Source: Deltaproteobacteria bacterium (GTDB lineage Bacteria > Myxococcota_A > Polyangia > Polyangiales > Houyiibacteriaceae). From it: a stretch of DNA of 58,196 bases. The stretch lies in NCBI GenBank assembly GCA_013151775.1, contig JAADHO010000279.1:1-58196 (forward strand), written 5' to 3'. A program made the position numbers and the translations under genes. The notes under the pieces were generated by a model, which was not told the DNA's origin, did no database searches, and worked only from the letters and a program-made list of their open reading frames with translations. Of the stretch, positions 7,654 through 15,362 are shown one piece after another. Every line of letters starts with the position of its first letter. The stretch's first letter is position 1.

Positions 7654-10032
7654 TCAGATCGTAGCGGCCCTCAGCGCCACGACTGCGACGCCTCCCTTGC
7701 TGCGTACGGCGACGCGGATCTGATCTGTGGGCGTTTCGGGTGTCCAGCGCACTCCGCGGCCTTCGCCTTCGATCGCGCCATCGCCTTCCCAGCGCAGGGA
7801 GATTTGCTCGGGGCCTCCGAGGAGGCTGACGTGCACGATGCCTTCTTCGCGTCGGGCGTTCAGGGAGACGACGGGTGGTGCGTGCATCGCCAGATCGTTC
7901 GAGCGCATGGCGCGGCGTTGCGTGGTGTCGCGCCATTGATCGATGAGCCGCGTGGTCAAGAGCTTGTCCGTGCTCGCTGCCTTGTGCATGGAGGGTGGAT
8001 CCCGGGGCACGGGATCCGGGAGCGGCATGTCCGGCGGCGGCGGGTCGTTCGGTGGCACCTGCTCGCGCATGAAGTCGCGCGGCACGGGATCGTTCACGAT
8101 CGGGTAGGGACGCGGCGGTCGGCGGCGCCGGTGGCGCATCGTGGTCGACCTCGTGGTGTCCTGCTCCGTCGTCGGCAGCTCCATCGGTGCGGGATCGGTC
8201 ACCTCGATCTGCGGCGGAGGATCCAAGGGAAGCGGATCGTTCACCAGCGTGGGCGGATCGATGGGCAGCGGATCGGCAGGGGGCACGACCGGATCCACCA
8301 CGGGGGTCGGGTTGAAGTGCTCGATGATCTGCTGAATCGGCTCGCAGCTGCAGGCCTCTGTCCAGGTGGCGAGGGAGGCGCCCAGCAGCGCCGTCTGCGC
8401 CAAGGCGAGCAGGCGTGGTGGCGGCTTCGGGCGTTCGCGGATGGGCTCGCGCGTGCTCGTCACCAGGCGCGCGAAGTCCGCGTGGATGGCGTCGAGCTCG
8501 GCGTGGCGGACTCGATCTGCGGCGGCGACCCGGAGGCCGAGGAGCGCGGTCTCGCGCATCAACGCGTCTTCGTCTGCTGCGCACTGTTCGACCAAGACCA
8601 TCGCCGTGTCGAGGAAGGAGGCCGTCTCGAGTACGATGGCGCGTGTCAGCTGCAGCGAGCGTCGCTGCAGCGACGCCAGAGGTCCGGGTGCGCTCTCGTG
8701 GAAGAACTCGAGCAGCTTCAGGCTGTAGCCGAGGCCCATGCTGCGGTTGGCCACGCCCGACGCCTCGAAGTTGCGCTGACGAAAGGCGGAAGAGCAGACG
8801 CGGAAGAGCAGCTCGGTCTGGTCGTCGGTGATCCGGTAGCCGTGCCCGAGGTAGCTGCCGCCGAGGTTCTTCCGCGACTCGAGATCGCCGCACAGAGGCG
8901 TGCCCACGTAGGGCTCGGCGCGGCAGAAGTTCACGGGATGTTGCGCGTGGTCGCGCATGAAGGCGACGTTCTCGCGTATGTCGTCCACGCGGGCGTCCGG
9001 CTCGAAGATCAAGAGGTTGTAGCAGACGAAGATGCCCGCTTCGCGACAGGCGCGCAGAGCTTGGGAGACGCAGGCCGTCTGGTTCTTACGGTTCAGATGG
9101 TCCGAGCCGCGCTGCGACGCGTTCTCGACCCCGACGTAGAGGCGGATCACCCCAAGGGCGGCCAGCTCCTTCGCCAGCTCGGGCGTGAGCGAGTCGGGCC
9201 GGCACTTGCCGATCATCGCCGCCTTGCCCACGCCGAGATCATCGAGGGCCGCGCGGATCGCGCGGATGCGTTTCAAGGACGCCTCCGGCTTCGGCAAGAG
9301 GAAGTTGTCGTCGTGGAAGCAGAACACCGCCTGTCCGCCCGCCGCGTGCCACAGCAGCGCCATCTCCGTGGCCACGTCTTCGGGGCTGCGATGTCGCAAC
9401 ATGGGGCCACCGCCGTGAGCGCGCGCGTCGCGATAGAAGCTGGTGATCGAGCAGTAGGCGCAGGCGCCCCAGCAGCCACGTCCGCCCATGATCGGGATGA
9501 AGGGCACGCCCATGTGGCGCGCGTGCGGCCGGTAGCGCGTGGGGAAGGGCAGCTCGTCGAGATCGCGCAGCAGAGGTCGCGGCGGAGTCCGAAGCATGGC
9601 GCCGTCTTCGTCGCGTAGGGCGAGGCCGGCGACGTCGGAGAGCGGAGTGCCAGCATCGAGGGCGTCGAGCAGCGCAGGCAAGGTCTGCTCGCCTTCATGC
9701 AAGACGACGCTGTCGACGGCGTCGTTGTGGCGCAGGACATCTTCGGCGGCCAAGGTTGGGAATTGCCCGCCGCAGCTCAGGTGACCTTCGAAGCCGGCGC
9801 GCCTCAGGCGCCGCGCGAGGTCGAGGAACTCCGCCGCGCGATGTTGGAATTGAATGGCCAAGCCGACCACATCGGGCCGCGTCGCGAGCACGTCGCGCAC
9901 CACCTCGTTGACGCTCCCGGGCTCGTCGAAGGGCACCACGAAGTCGCGATGGCCGGCCCGTCGCGCGCACGCCGAGAGCATGCCCAAGCCGAGGTTCTCC
10001 TCGAAATCCGCACCCACCAAGGTCACTCGCAT
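7654..10032 (-). CDS. B12-binding radical SAM protein with Pro-rich and beta-sandwich C-terminal extension
   Basis: The protein has 792 residues. Residues 1-130 look like a cobalamin-binding Rossmann domain (MRVTLVGADF, RPDVVGLAIQ, GHLSCGGQFP). The radical-SAM core follows, with the 4Fe-4S motif GCWGACAYC (Cys187, Cys191, Cys194) and GGRGC ahead of it; RLYVGVENASQ and CFHDDNFL are typical of the family. After about residue 540 the protein changes. A hydrophobic stretch (LLALAQTALLGASLATW) leads to EACSCEP, then about 100 residues of repeats such as NDPLPLDPP and NDPVPRD with an RHRRRRPPR patch. A 75-residue beta-type end (VHVSLLGGPEQISLRWEG) closes it. Family members are normally 450-600 residues, so the tail is extra. 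Substrate unknown; methyltransferase or other B12-radical chemistry is only possible. No partner gene is obvious, with the M23 peptidase 131 bp upstream. Confidence 0.85.
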   Translation of the reverse strand: MRVTLVGADFEENLGLGMLSACARRAGHRDFVVPFDEPGSVNEVVRDVLATRPDVVGLAIQFQHRAAEFLDLARRLRRAGFEGHLSCGGQFPTLAAEDVLRHNDAVDSVVLHEGEQTLPALLDALDAGTPLSDVAGLALRDEDGAMLRTPPRPLLRDLDELPFPTRYRPHARHMGVPFIPIMGGRGCWGACAYCSITSFYRDARAHGGGPMLRHRSPEDVATEMALLWHAAGGQAVFCFHDDNFLLPKPEASLKRIRAIRAALDDLGVGKAAMIGKCRPDSLTPELAKELAALGVIRLYVGVENASQRGSDHLNRKNQTACVSQALRACREAGIFVCYNLLIFEPDARVDDIRENVAFMRDHAQHPVNFCRAEPYVGTPLCGDLESRKNLGGSYLGHGYRITDDQTELLFRVCSSAFRQRNFEASGVANRSMGLGYSLKLLEFFHESAPGPLASLQRRSLQLTRAIVLETASFLDTAMVLVEQCAADEDALMRETALLGLRVAAADRVRHAELDAIHADFARLVTSTREPIRERPKPPPRLLALAQTALLGASLATWTEACSCEPIQQIIEHFNPTPVVDPVVPPADPLPIDPPTLVNDPLPLDPPPQIEVTDPAPMELPTTEQDTTRSTTMRHRRRRPPRPYPIVNDPVPRDFMREQVPPNDPPPPDMPLPDPVPRDPPSMHKAASTDKLLTTRLIDQWRDTTQRRAMRSNDLAMHAPPVVSLNARREEGIVHVSLLGGPEQISLRWEGDGAIEGEGRGVRWTPETPTDQIRVAVRSKGGVAVVALRAATI

Positions 10033-10163
10033 GTCGCACCTCCGAGCTAGAGAGTCGCCACGGTCGCCCGCCTTGGATTGATTGTGTGCAAGCGTGTGCG
10101 TGAGCCGTGGACGATGGGCACGCGTCGGGCCATCTGCTCGCGGCGCGGGACGAGTCCAGCGCC

Positions 10164-11171
10164 CTACGGCGAGCTGGGCGAAGTCGGCGCGTGTTGCGCG
10201 GCGCGTCGTGCGCGTCGGGCTGCGTTTCTCTCGGCGCGGGCGCGCAGCTCGGCTAGCCGAGCCTCGGCCTCACGTCGTCTCGCGCGCTGAAGGTTGGCGA
10301 GCTGAGCCTCGGTGGCGTGATCCGGGCGCTCCACGAGGCGCCGGAGCGGGCTCCTGGCGTGGCCTCGGCGACGCCACTCGAAGTGCAGGTGGTTGCCATG
10401 GGCGAGGCCGGTCTTGCCCACCTCGGCGATCCGGGCGCCGCGCTCCACGAGCTGCCCGGGAAACACGAGTAGCGCGCTGCAGTGTGCGTAGACGGTGACG
10501 TAGCCCGTGCGATGCAGCAGCATGACGACGTTGCCGTAGCCATGACGTCCGTCGCTGGCGTAGACGACGAGACCATCGGCGGCGGCGCGCACGCGGGAAT
10601 GGGCGGCTGCGGGGATGTCCACGCCTGGGTGCGGCGTCGCCTTCGGATCGCCGTGCAGTCGTTGGCCGAAGCCGCGCCCCAAGAAGCCCTCGGTCACGGG
10701 CCAGAGCAGAGTGTCTGTGAGTTCGCCCGAGGGGATGGCCGCGAGCCACTCGGCCACGGGCGCTTCCACGGAGAGGGCGCGGAACCAGGCCTGCCGTGTG
10801 CCGAGACCGAGACGCAGGGCCCGCGCTGCGGCGACTCCGTGGGGTCTCGGAGCGCGCAGAGGACCGTCGCAGTAGCGTCTTCGATCACGTCGCGTGCAGC
10901 GACTCGGTCCTGGAGGAAGCCAGTCGAAGGCACCGACCGATTCGTCAGCGAGCACGTCGTAGACGGGGTTTTGCGCCGCTGCTGCTTGCGGGCGCTCGGA
11001 TTGGCTGACCATGGCCGCCGGACTTGGAACTCCAAGTGAGCTCGAGCTGATCGGGCCGATCTCGGCGGCGGCGAGGCTAGGCAGGAGGCGCATGGCGAGC
11101 AGGCCCAGCGCGCAGACGGATCCCACGATCGCCCCCGCGATGGCCAATCTCGTCCGCACGCAGCACAGCAT
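10164..11171 (-). CDS. M23 family (LytM) metallopeptidase, membrane-anchored
   Basis: I place the start at the ATG at 11171, giving 335 residues that begin with a basic segment and one transmembrane helix (LAIAGAIVGSVCALGLLAM). A longer frame extends upstream but is antisense to tag and is rejected. The C-terminal half is a LytM domain. It has GRGFGQRLHG, HPGVDIP (first zinc His and Asp), YAHCSAL, and HGNHLHFEW with the HxH pair, so the zinc site looks complete and the enzyme should cleave peptidoglycan cross-bridges. A basic, Arg/Ala-rich helical tail follows. The start region is divergent from tag, with about 70 bp between them. Confidence 0.88.
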   Translation of the reverse strand: MLCCVRTRLAIAGAIVGSVCALGLLAMRLLPSLAAAEIGPISSSSLGVPSPAAMVSQSERPQAAAAQNPVYDVLADESVGAFDWLPPGPSRCTRRDRRRYCDGPLRAPRPHGVAAARALRLGLGTRQAWFRALSVEAPVAEWLAAIPSGELTDTLLWPVTEGFLGRGFGQRLHGDPKATPHPGVDIPAAAHSRVRAAADGLVVYASDGRHGYGNVVMLLHRTGYVTVYAHCSALLVFPGQLVERGARIAEVGKTGLAHGNHLHFEWRRRGHARSPLRRLVERPDHATEAQLANLQRARRREAEARLAELRARAERNAARRARRAAQHAPTSPSSP

Positions 11172-11243
11172 GACACGCTCGAGCGATCTCCGAAACGACC
11201 CCTCCGAAAAGACCCTGGAAGCTTTTGGGGTATGGTCCCATGC

Positions 11244-11828
11244 ATGGAGCGCTGTTTTTGGGCTGGGGACGACGACGACTACGTTCGCTACCACGACGAG
11301 GAGTGGGGGCGTCCGGTCACGGACGACGCTCGGCTCTTCGAGAAGCTCTGCCTCGAGGGCTTTCAGGCGGGGCTCTCGTGGTTGACGATCCTGAAGAAGC
11401 GCCCAGCCTTTCGGCGCGCCTTCGCCGGCTTCGATCCGGCGTCCGTCGCTCGATTCGACGAGGCGGACGTGGATCGCCTGCTGAACGACGCCAGCATCGT
11501 CCGACATCGCGGGAAGATCGAGGCGACCATCGGCAACGCACGCGCGACCCTGCTGGTGCAGGACGAGTTCGGCTCCTTGAGCGCGCTGCTGTGGCGCTTC
11601 GAGCCCGAGGTCAGCGCGCGCCCGCGTCACGTCACGGAGGACTTCGTGCGCATGACGCCAAGTTCTCCCGAGTCCAGCGCGCTCAGTAAGGAGCTGAAGC
11701 GGCGCGGCTTCCGCTTCGTCGGACCCACCACAGCCTACGCCTTCATGCAGGCCATGGGTCTCGTCAACGATCACGTGGAGGGCTGTCCGGCGCGTGCGCG
11801 CTGCGAACGAGAGCGGGCGGACCTCTGA
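11244..11828 (+). CDS. tag: DNA-3-methyladenine glycosylase I
   Basis: Tag excises 3-methyladenine from alkylated DNA to start base-excision repair. With the ATG at 11244 the protein is 194 residues and begins MERCFWAG, so Cys4 and His17 (YHDEEWG) fall where the zinc ligands of Escherichia coli Tag lie; His and Cys in NDHVEGCPAR near the C-terminus complete the site. The motifs FEKLCLEGFQAGLSW and RFVGPTTAYAFMQA match the family core. An ATG at 11232 would add four residues and misplace Cys4. The gene is divergent from the M23 peptidase. Confidence 0.94.
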   Translation: MERCFWAGDDDDYVRYHDEEWGRPVTDDARLFEKLCLEGFQAGLSWLTILKKRPAFRRAFAGFDPASVARFDEADVDRLLNDASIVRHRGKIEATIGNARATLLVQDEFGSLSALLWRFEPEVSARPRHVTEDFVRMTPSSPESSALSKELKRRGFRFVGPTTAYAFMQAMGLVNDHVEGCPARARCERERADL

Positions 11829-11865
11829 GAGCCCACAGCGTCTTGACGCGCCGCCGGATCACAGA

Positions 11866-11881
11866 TGGCACGGCGCCTGCT
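11866..11881 (+). promoter_or_regulatory. Sigma-54 promoter upstream of motA
   Basis: TGGCACGGCGCCTGCT has GG (11867-11868), 10 bp, GC (11879-11880), close to the TGGCACG-N4-TTGCW consensus. The bases before it (GGATCACAGA) also match those before the flgB promoter (GGATCACACA). The predicted start is near 11892, three bases before the ATG at 11895. Confidence 0.75.
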
Positions 11882-11894
11882 TTATCCCGGCTCC

Positions 11895-12128
11895 ATGAGC
11901 CCCAAGAGCATCGGCCGACTCCGTCTGCGTGCGATCCGTGTGCAGCCCTCGAAATCACCGGAATCACAGCGAGATCGTTGGATCGAAGGCCTGGCCCGAC
12001 GCTTCGAATCAAACCCTCCGAGGCGCCCCTCGAGCCATCCGCCGAGCGATCCGCGTCAAGAGGCTGACACCTCCGGCGACGGCCGCTTGGCGATCTCGGA
12101 GCCGCCGGCGAGCGAAGGAGCGCGCTGA
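11895..12128 (+). CDS. Possible 77-residue leaderless leader protein before motA
   Basis: This short frame starts MSPKSIGRL, is rich in Arg, Pro and Ser, and ends with TGA immediately before the motA ATG, so reading through it could couple translation to motA. I do not recognise its family. The support is positional. The distance from the sigma-54 -12 GC to this ATG is 14 nt, identical to the spacing at flgB, and the bases between are similar (TTTATCCCGG versus TTTTCTCCGG). It has no Shine-Dalgarno sequence because the message would start about 3 nt before the ATG. It could equally be an untranslated leader. Confidence 0.35.
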   Translation: MSPKSIGRLRLRAIRVQPSKSPESQRDRWIEGLARRFESNPPRRPSSHPPSDPRQEADTSGDGRLAISEPPASEGAR

Positions 12129-12899
12129 ATGGACATCGGTACCGTCATAGGCATCGTCCTAGGCTTCGGCCTGATCGTCGGATCCATCTTGATCGGTGGA
12201 TCCATCACGGCCTTCGTCGACGCTCCTTCGTTCTTGATCGTGTTCGGCGGCGTCGCGGCGACGACCTTGATCGCGGAGAAGCTGCCCAACGTGCTCAACG
12301 GCATCAAGGTGGTGAAGAACGCCTTCAAGGTACCGGCGGGTGACTCGGTCGCGACCATCGAGACGATCATCGTGAAGCTGTCCAACATCGCTCGGCGTGA
12401 GGGCGTGTTGGCGCTCGAGAATCAGCAGATCGACGACATCTTCCTCGCCAAGGGCGTGCGCATGGCCGTCGACGGTCTGCCGCAGGAGGAGATCCGCGAG
12501 ACGCTCACCGCGGAGCTCGTGGCCATGAAGCGGCGGCACACGCGCGGGCAGAAGCTCTTCAAGTTCATGGGCACGATGGCGCCTGCCATGGGCATGATCG
12601 GCACGCTGATCGGTCTGGTGCAGATGCTTCAGGCTCTCGACGACCCGTCGAGTATCGGCCCCGCCATGGCCGTCGCCCTGCTCACCACGATGTACGGCGC
12701 CGTCTTGGCCAACATCGTCTTCATCCCCATCGCGGAGAAGCTCGATCGCTACGGCTCCGAGGAGTCCGCCAACATGATCGTGGTGATCGAGGGCGTCGAC
12801 TCCATCGTGAAGGGTCACAACGCCATGATCATCAAGGAGAAGCTGCAGGCGCGGCTGCCTCCGGATCAGCGCGAGACCGAAGAAGCGGCCGCGGCCTAG
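12129..12899 (+). CDS. motA: Flagellar motor stator protein MotA (PomA type)
   Basis: The 256-residue protein has four membrane segments: two at residues 5-50 (IGIVLGFGLIVGSILIGG and FLIVFGGVAATTLI) and two around 150-200 (MGTMAPAMGMIGTLIGL and ALLTTMYGAVLANIVFIPIA). A cytoplasmic loop lies between them. With MotB it forms the ion channel that drives flagellar rotation. Its length and the short first loop match the PomA/MotA-2 branch rather than enteric MotA. Whether protons or sodium are used cannot be decided here. motB follows after 15 bp, and a sigma-54 promoter lies 240 bp upstream. Confidence 0.95.
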   Translation: MDIGTVIGIVLGFGLIVGSILIGGSITAFVDAPSFLIVFGGVAATTLIAEKLPNVLNGIKVVKNAFKVPAGDSVATIETIIVKLSNIARREGVLALENQQIDDIFLAKGVRMAVDGLPQEEIRETLTAELVAMKRRHTRGQKLFKFMGTMAPAMGMIGTLIGLVQMLQALDDPSSIGPAMAVALLTTMYGAVLANIVFIPIAEKLDRYGSEESANMIVVIEGVDSIVKGHNAMIIKEKLQARLPPDQRETEEAAAA

Positions 12900-12914
12900 G
12901 ACGAAGAGGGAGCC

Positions 12915-13949
12915 ATGGACGACGAAGTCGAATGCGATTGCGAAGAGGGAGCCCCTGCGTGGCTCGCGACCTTCTCCGATCTAGCGACCCTGCTGCTGAC
13001 CTTCTTCGTGCTGCTGCTCTCCTTCGCGCAGCTCGACGTGGCGCAGTTTCAGGACGCCCTCGGATCGATCCGCGACGCCTTCGGTGTGCAGCACGTGACC
13101 CGTGGTCGCTTCGAGGCGCTCTCGAGCACACCGGTCTCACTCTCCGACATGCCGAGCTCGCCCATGACCGGCATGACTCAATCCGAGACGCAGGCGCTCG
13201 AAGACGTGAAGGAGATGGTCCACGAGCGCGGCCTCGACGACGACGTAGACGTGGTGATGAGCAACCGCGGCGTGGTGATCCGTATCCGCGACAAGGTGCT
13301 CTTCGCTTCGGGTAGCGACGAGCTCGTGCCCGAGGCGCGACCCGTGTTGACCAAGGTGGGCGAGCTGGCGAAGGTCTTCACCCGCGGCGTGATCATCGAA
13401 GGTCACACGGACGATCGGCCGATCCACACCGCTCGCTTTCCTTCCAATTGGGAGCTCAGCGGTGGGCGGGCGAGTCAGGTGCTGCGCTTCGTCGTCAACG
13501 AGACGCACGTGGATCGCTCCCGCCTCAGCATCGCGGGCTACGCCGACACGCATCCTCTGGTGCCCAACGATTCGGACGAGCATCGCGCTCGCAACCGCCG
13601 CGTGGAGTTCGTCTTCGAGCGTCCGCCGCCGCCGCCTCCTCCCGCCCCCGACGCGCAGGCGCCTGCCCGGCCGCGCACGAATTCGACCTTCCTGCTCGAC
13701 GATCCGCTGATGCCGCGAGGATCGCGCGTGCTGCCCGAGAGCGCCAACCGTCAGCCCGACGCGGGAGAGCCGCCTGCGAGCGCTGCGCCTGATGCCGCGG
13801 TCGTCGCGTCCGACGCCGCAGTCTCTGGCGAAGCTCCGACCGCAGACGACCTCCTGGGCGCCGCCGCGCATGACGCAAGCGTCGCGACGACAGAGGCGGA
13901 GGCGGTCGAAGCCGCCATCACCGACGCAGGTGCCGTGGGGGGCGAGTAG
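12915..13949 (+). CDS. motB: Flagellar motor stator protein MotB with acidic Ala/Pro-rich tail
   Basis: MotB anchors the stator to peptidoglycan. The N-terminus APAWLATFSDLATLL places the conserved ion-binding Asp at residue 22 at the start of the single membrane helix (LLTFFVLLLSF). An OmpA-type peptidoglycan-binding domain (about residues 110-235) has IEGHTDDRPI, SNWELSGGRA and ARNRRVEFVF. It is followed by an unusual tail of about 110 residues, beginning with seven prolines and then rich in Ala and Asp (SDAAVSGEA, ITDAGAVGGE). Typical MotB proteins end soon after the OmpA domain. The stop overlaps the GTG of the next gene by one base. Confidence 0.94.
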   Translation: MDDEVECDCEEGAPAWLATFSDLATLLLTFFVLLLSFAQLDVAQFQDALGSIRDAFGVQHVTRGRFEALSSTPVSLSDMPSSPMTGMTQSETQALEDVKEMVHERGLDDDVDVVMSNRGVVIRIRDKVLFASGSDELVPEARPVLTKVGELAKVFTRGVIIEGHTDDRPIHTARFPSNWELSGGRASQVLRFVVNETHVDRSRLSIAGYADTHPLVPNDSDEHRARNRRVEFVFERPPPPPPPAPDAQAPARPRTNSTFLLDDPLMPRGSRVLPESANRQPDAGEPPASAAPDAAVVASDAAVSGEAPTADDLLGAAAHDASVATTEAEAVEAAITDAGAVGGE

Positions 13950-15205
13950 TGTTCAAGTTCGGCAAGGGACCCAAGGCGCGCAGCACGAGTCGCCCTCCCT
14001 CGGGTGGACCTCCTCTCGGCGGCCTGCCCATCGGCGAGATCGTCGCCGCCATGCGCCACCTGCTCGGCATGGTGCAGCACACGGCCGAGTACGAGGGCGC
14101 GGACGACGTCTGGACGCGCACGGCGCGACGCCTAGGCATCGGCCTGGATCGCGTACGCGGCGTGACGGATCTCGAGGCCATGTGCATCGGCATTCGCGAG
14201 CTCGTCTTGCCCGTGGAGCTGTTCGAGGACGCCAAGAAACGCGACGCCAAGCAGGCGCTGGCCGTGAGCCTGCAGGCCGCCATCCCCCTGGCTCAGGCCC
14301 TTGGAGAAGGCGCGGACAAGGGCCTGCGACGCCTCGCCGAGCGGCTCGTCGAGCCCGATGGGGAAGACGTCGTCTTGGCCCATCTCCCCGCGGAGTTCGA
14401 GCGTCTCACGGACGGTGTGCTCTGGCTGCGCCAGATGGCGGAGATCATGCGTCGCTCCACGGCGGAACTGATCACCGCCATCGAGCCTCTGGCGGAGCAC
14501 GCGCCCGGAGCCAAGAAACGCCTCGAGCGCATCCGTCAGGGCATCAGCGACGCGGAGGCCATCGACGAGCTCGAGCGTCTGCGCGATGTGCTCTTGGCCG
14601 AGACCTCGGCCCTAGTCGAAGAGGCGCAGGCCAAGAGCGAGCAGGTGGGTGAGGTCGTCGAGCACGTTCAGCTCGCCCGCACCCACGTGAAGGTCCTCGA
14701 GTACGCCCTCGCGGATGCACGCGCCATGGCGGAACACGACGCGCTGACGCGTCTCGGCAACCGGCGTGCCCTCGACGCCATGGTGGACGCACAGGCCAAG
14801 AAACCCGGGCAGGTCGGTGTGCTCGCGCTCGACCTCGACCACTTCAAGCGCATCAATGACGCCCACGGTCACGAGGCCGGAGACGCGGTGCTGCGTGGCC
14901 TAGGTCGCCTGCTCGAGGCAGAGCTGCGTGGCGACGACCGAGCCTTCCGCGTGGGCGGCGAGGAATTTCTTGCCGTGCTGCCAGGCACCGATCTCGACGG
15001 CGCCTTCCGAACGGCCGAGCGCATCGTCGCTCGCGTGAGGCGAGACGATTTCGCCATCGGCTCCACGCGTATCCCCGTCAGCGTGTCCATCGGTGTCTCC
15101 GCGTGGGGAGCTGGAGGCGATTTCAAGGCGGCCAGCCTCGAAGCGGACGAGGCGCTCTACGAGGCCAAGCGCAGCGGCCGCGACCGCGTCGTGAGGAAGG
15201 GATGA
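13949..15205 (+). CDS. Diguanylate cyclase (GGDEF)
   Basis: The protein is 418 residues from a GTG that overlaps the motB stop. Residues 25-250 are helical with no recognised sensor family, ending in a coiled coil. The GGDEF domain (about 260-418) has DALTRLGNR, LDLDHFKRIND, the active-site loop GGEEF (336-340) and ISIGVS-like SVSIGVSAW. Five residues before the loop lies RGDD (327-330), a perfect RxxD inhibitory site, so it should make c-di-GMP from two GTP with product inhibition. Translation coupling to motAB suggests local control of motility or the stator. It is probably cytosolic, as no membrane segment is visible. Confidence 0.9.
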   Translation: MFKFGKGPKARSTSRPPSGGPPLGGLPIGEIVAAMRHLLGMVQHTAEYEGADDVWTRTARRLGIGLDRVRGVTDLEAMCIGIRELVLPVELFEDAKKRDAKQALAVSLQAAIPLAQALGEGADKGLRRLAERLVEPDGEDVVLAHLPAEFERLTDGVLWLRQMAEIMRRSTAELITAIEPLAEHAPGAKKRLERIRQGISDAEAIDELERLRDVLLAETSALVEEAQAKSEQVGEVVEHVQLARTHVKVLEYALADARAMAEHDALTRLGNRRALDAMVDAQAKKPGQVGVLALDLDHFKRINDAHGHEAGDAVLRGLGRLLEAELRGDDRAFRVGGEEFLAVLPGTDLDGAFRTAERIVARVRRDDFAIGSTRIPVSVSIGVSAWGAGGDFKAASLEADEALYEAKRSGRDRVVRKG

Positions 15206-15260
15206 GCCCGCGTGAGCAGCCTCCACACGAGACGCGTGATGACGTGCGCCTGAGCTCCAT

Positions 15261-15307
15261 CCAACTTTTTTCAGAATAATCGCCTGACCCCCCAACATTT
15301 CTCAGAA
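15261..15307 (+). promoter_or_regulatory. Direct-repeat pair upstream of the flagellar sigma-54 activator
   Basis: CCAACTTTTTTCAGAA (15261-15276) and CCAACATTTCTCAGAA (15292-15307) match at 14 of 16 positions and are 31 bp apart, three helical turns. They sit in an AT-rich patch, strikingly different from the coding DNA around it, 56-100 bp before the start of the response regulator. A TAAAT element at about 15325 could be a -10 box. They may be binding sites for a regulator of that gene. Confidence 0.5.
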
Positions 15308-15362
15308 GCACCGTCGTATCGCATAAATAGCCCCATTTGCGTCCGCCGCCCGAGGTCCGTCC

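Noticed and set aside
7615..9618. 667-codon plus-strand frame
   Set aside because: Antisense to the radical-SAM gene; His/Arg-rich sequence with no motif. Typical shadow frame in very GC-rich DNA.
11172..11774. Upstream extension of the M23 peptidase frame
   Set aside because: It is antisense to tag, whose zinc ligands are clear; the membrane segment follows the ATG at 11171.
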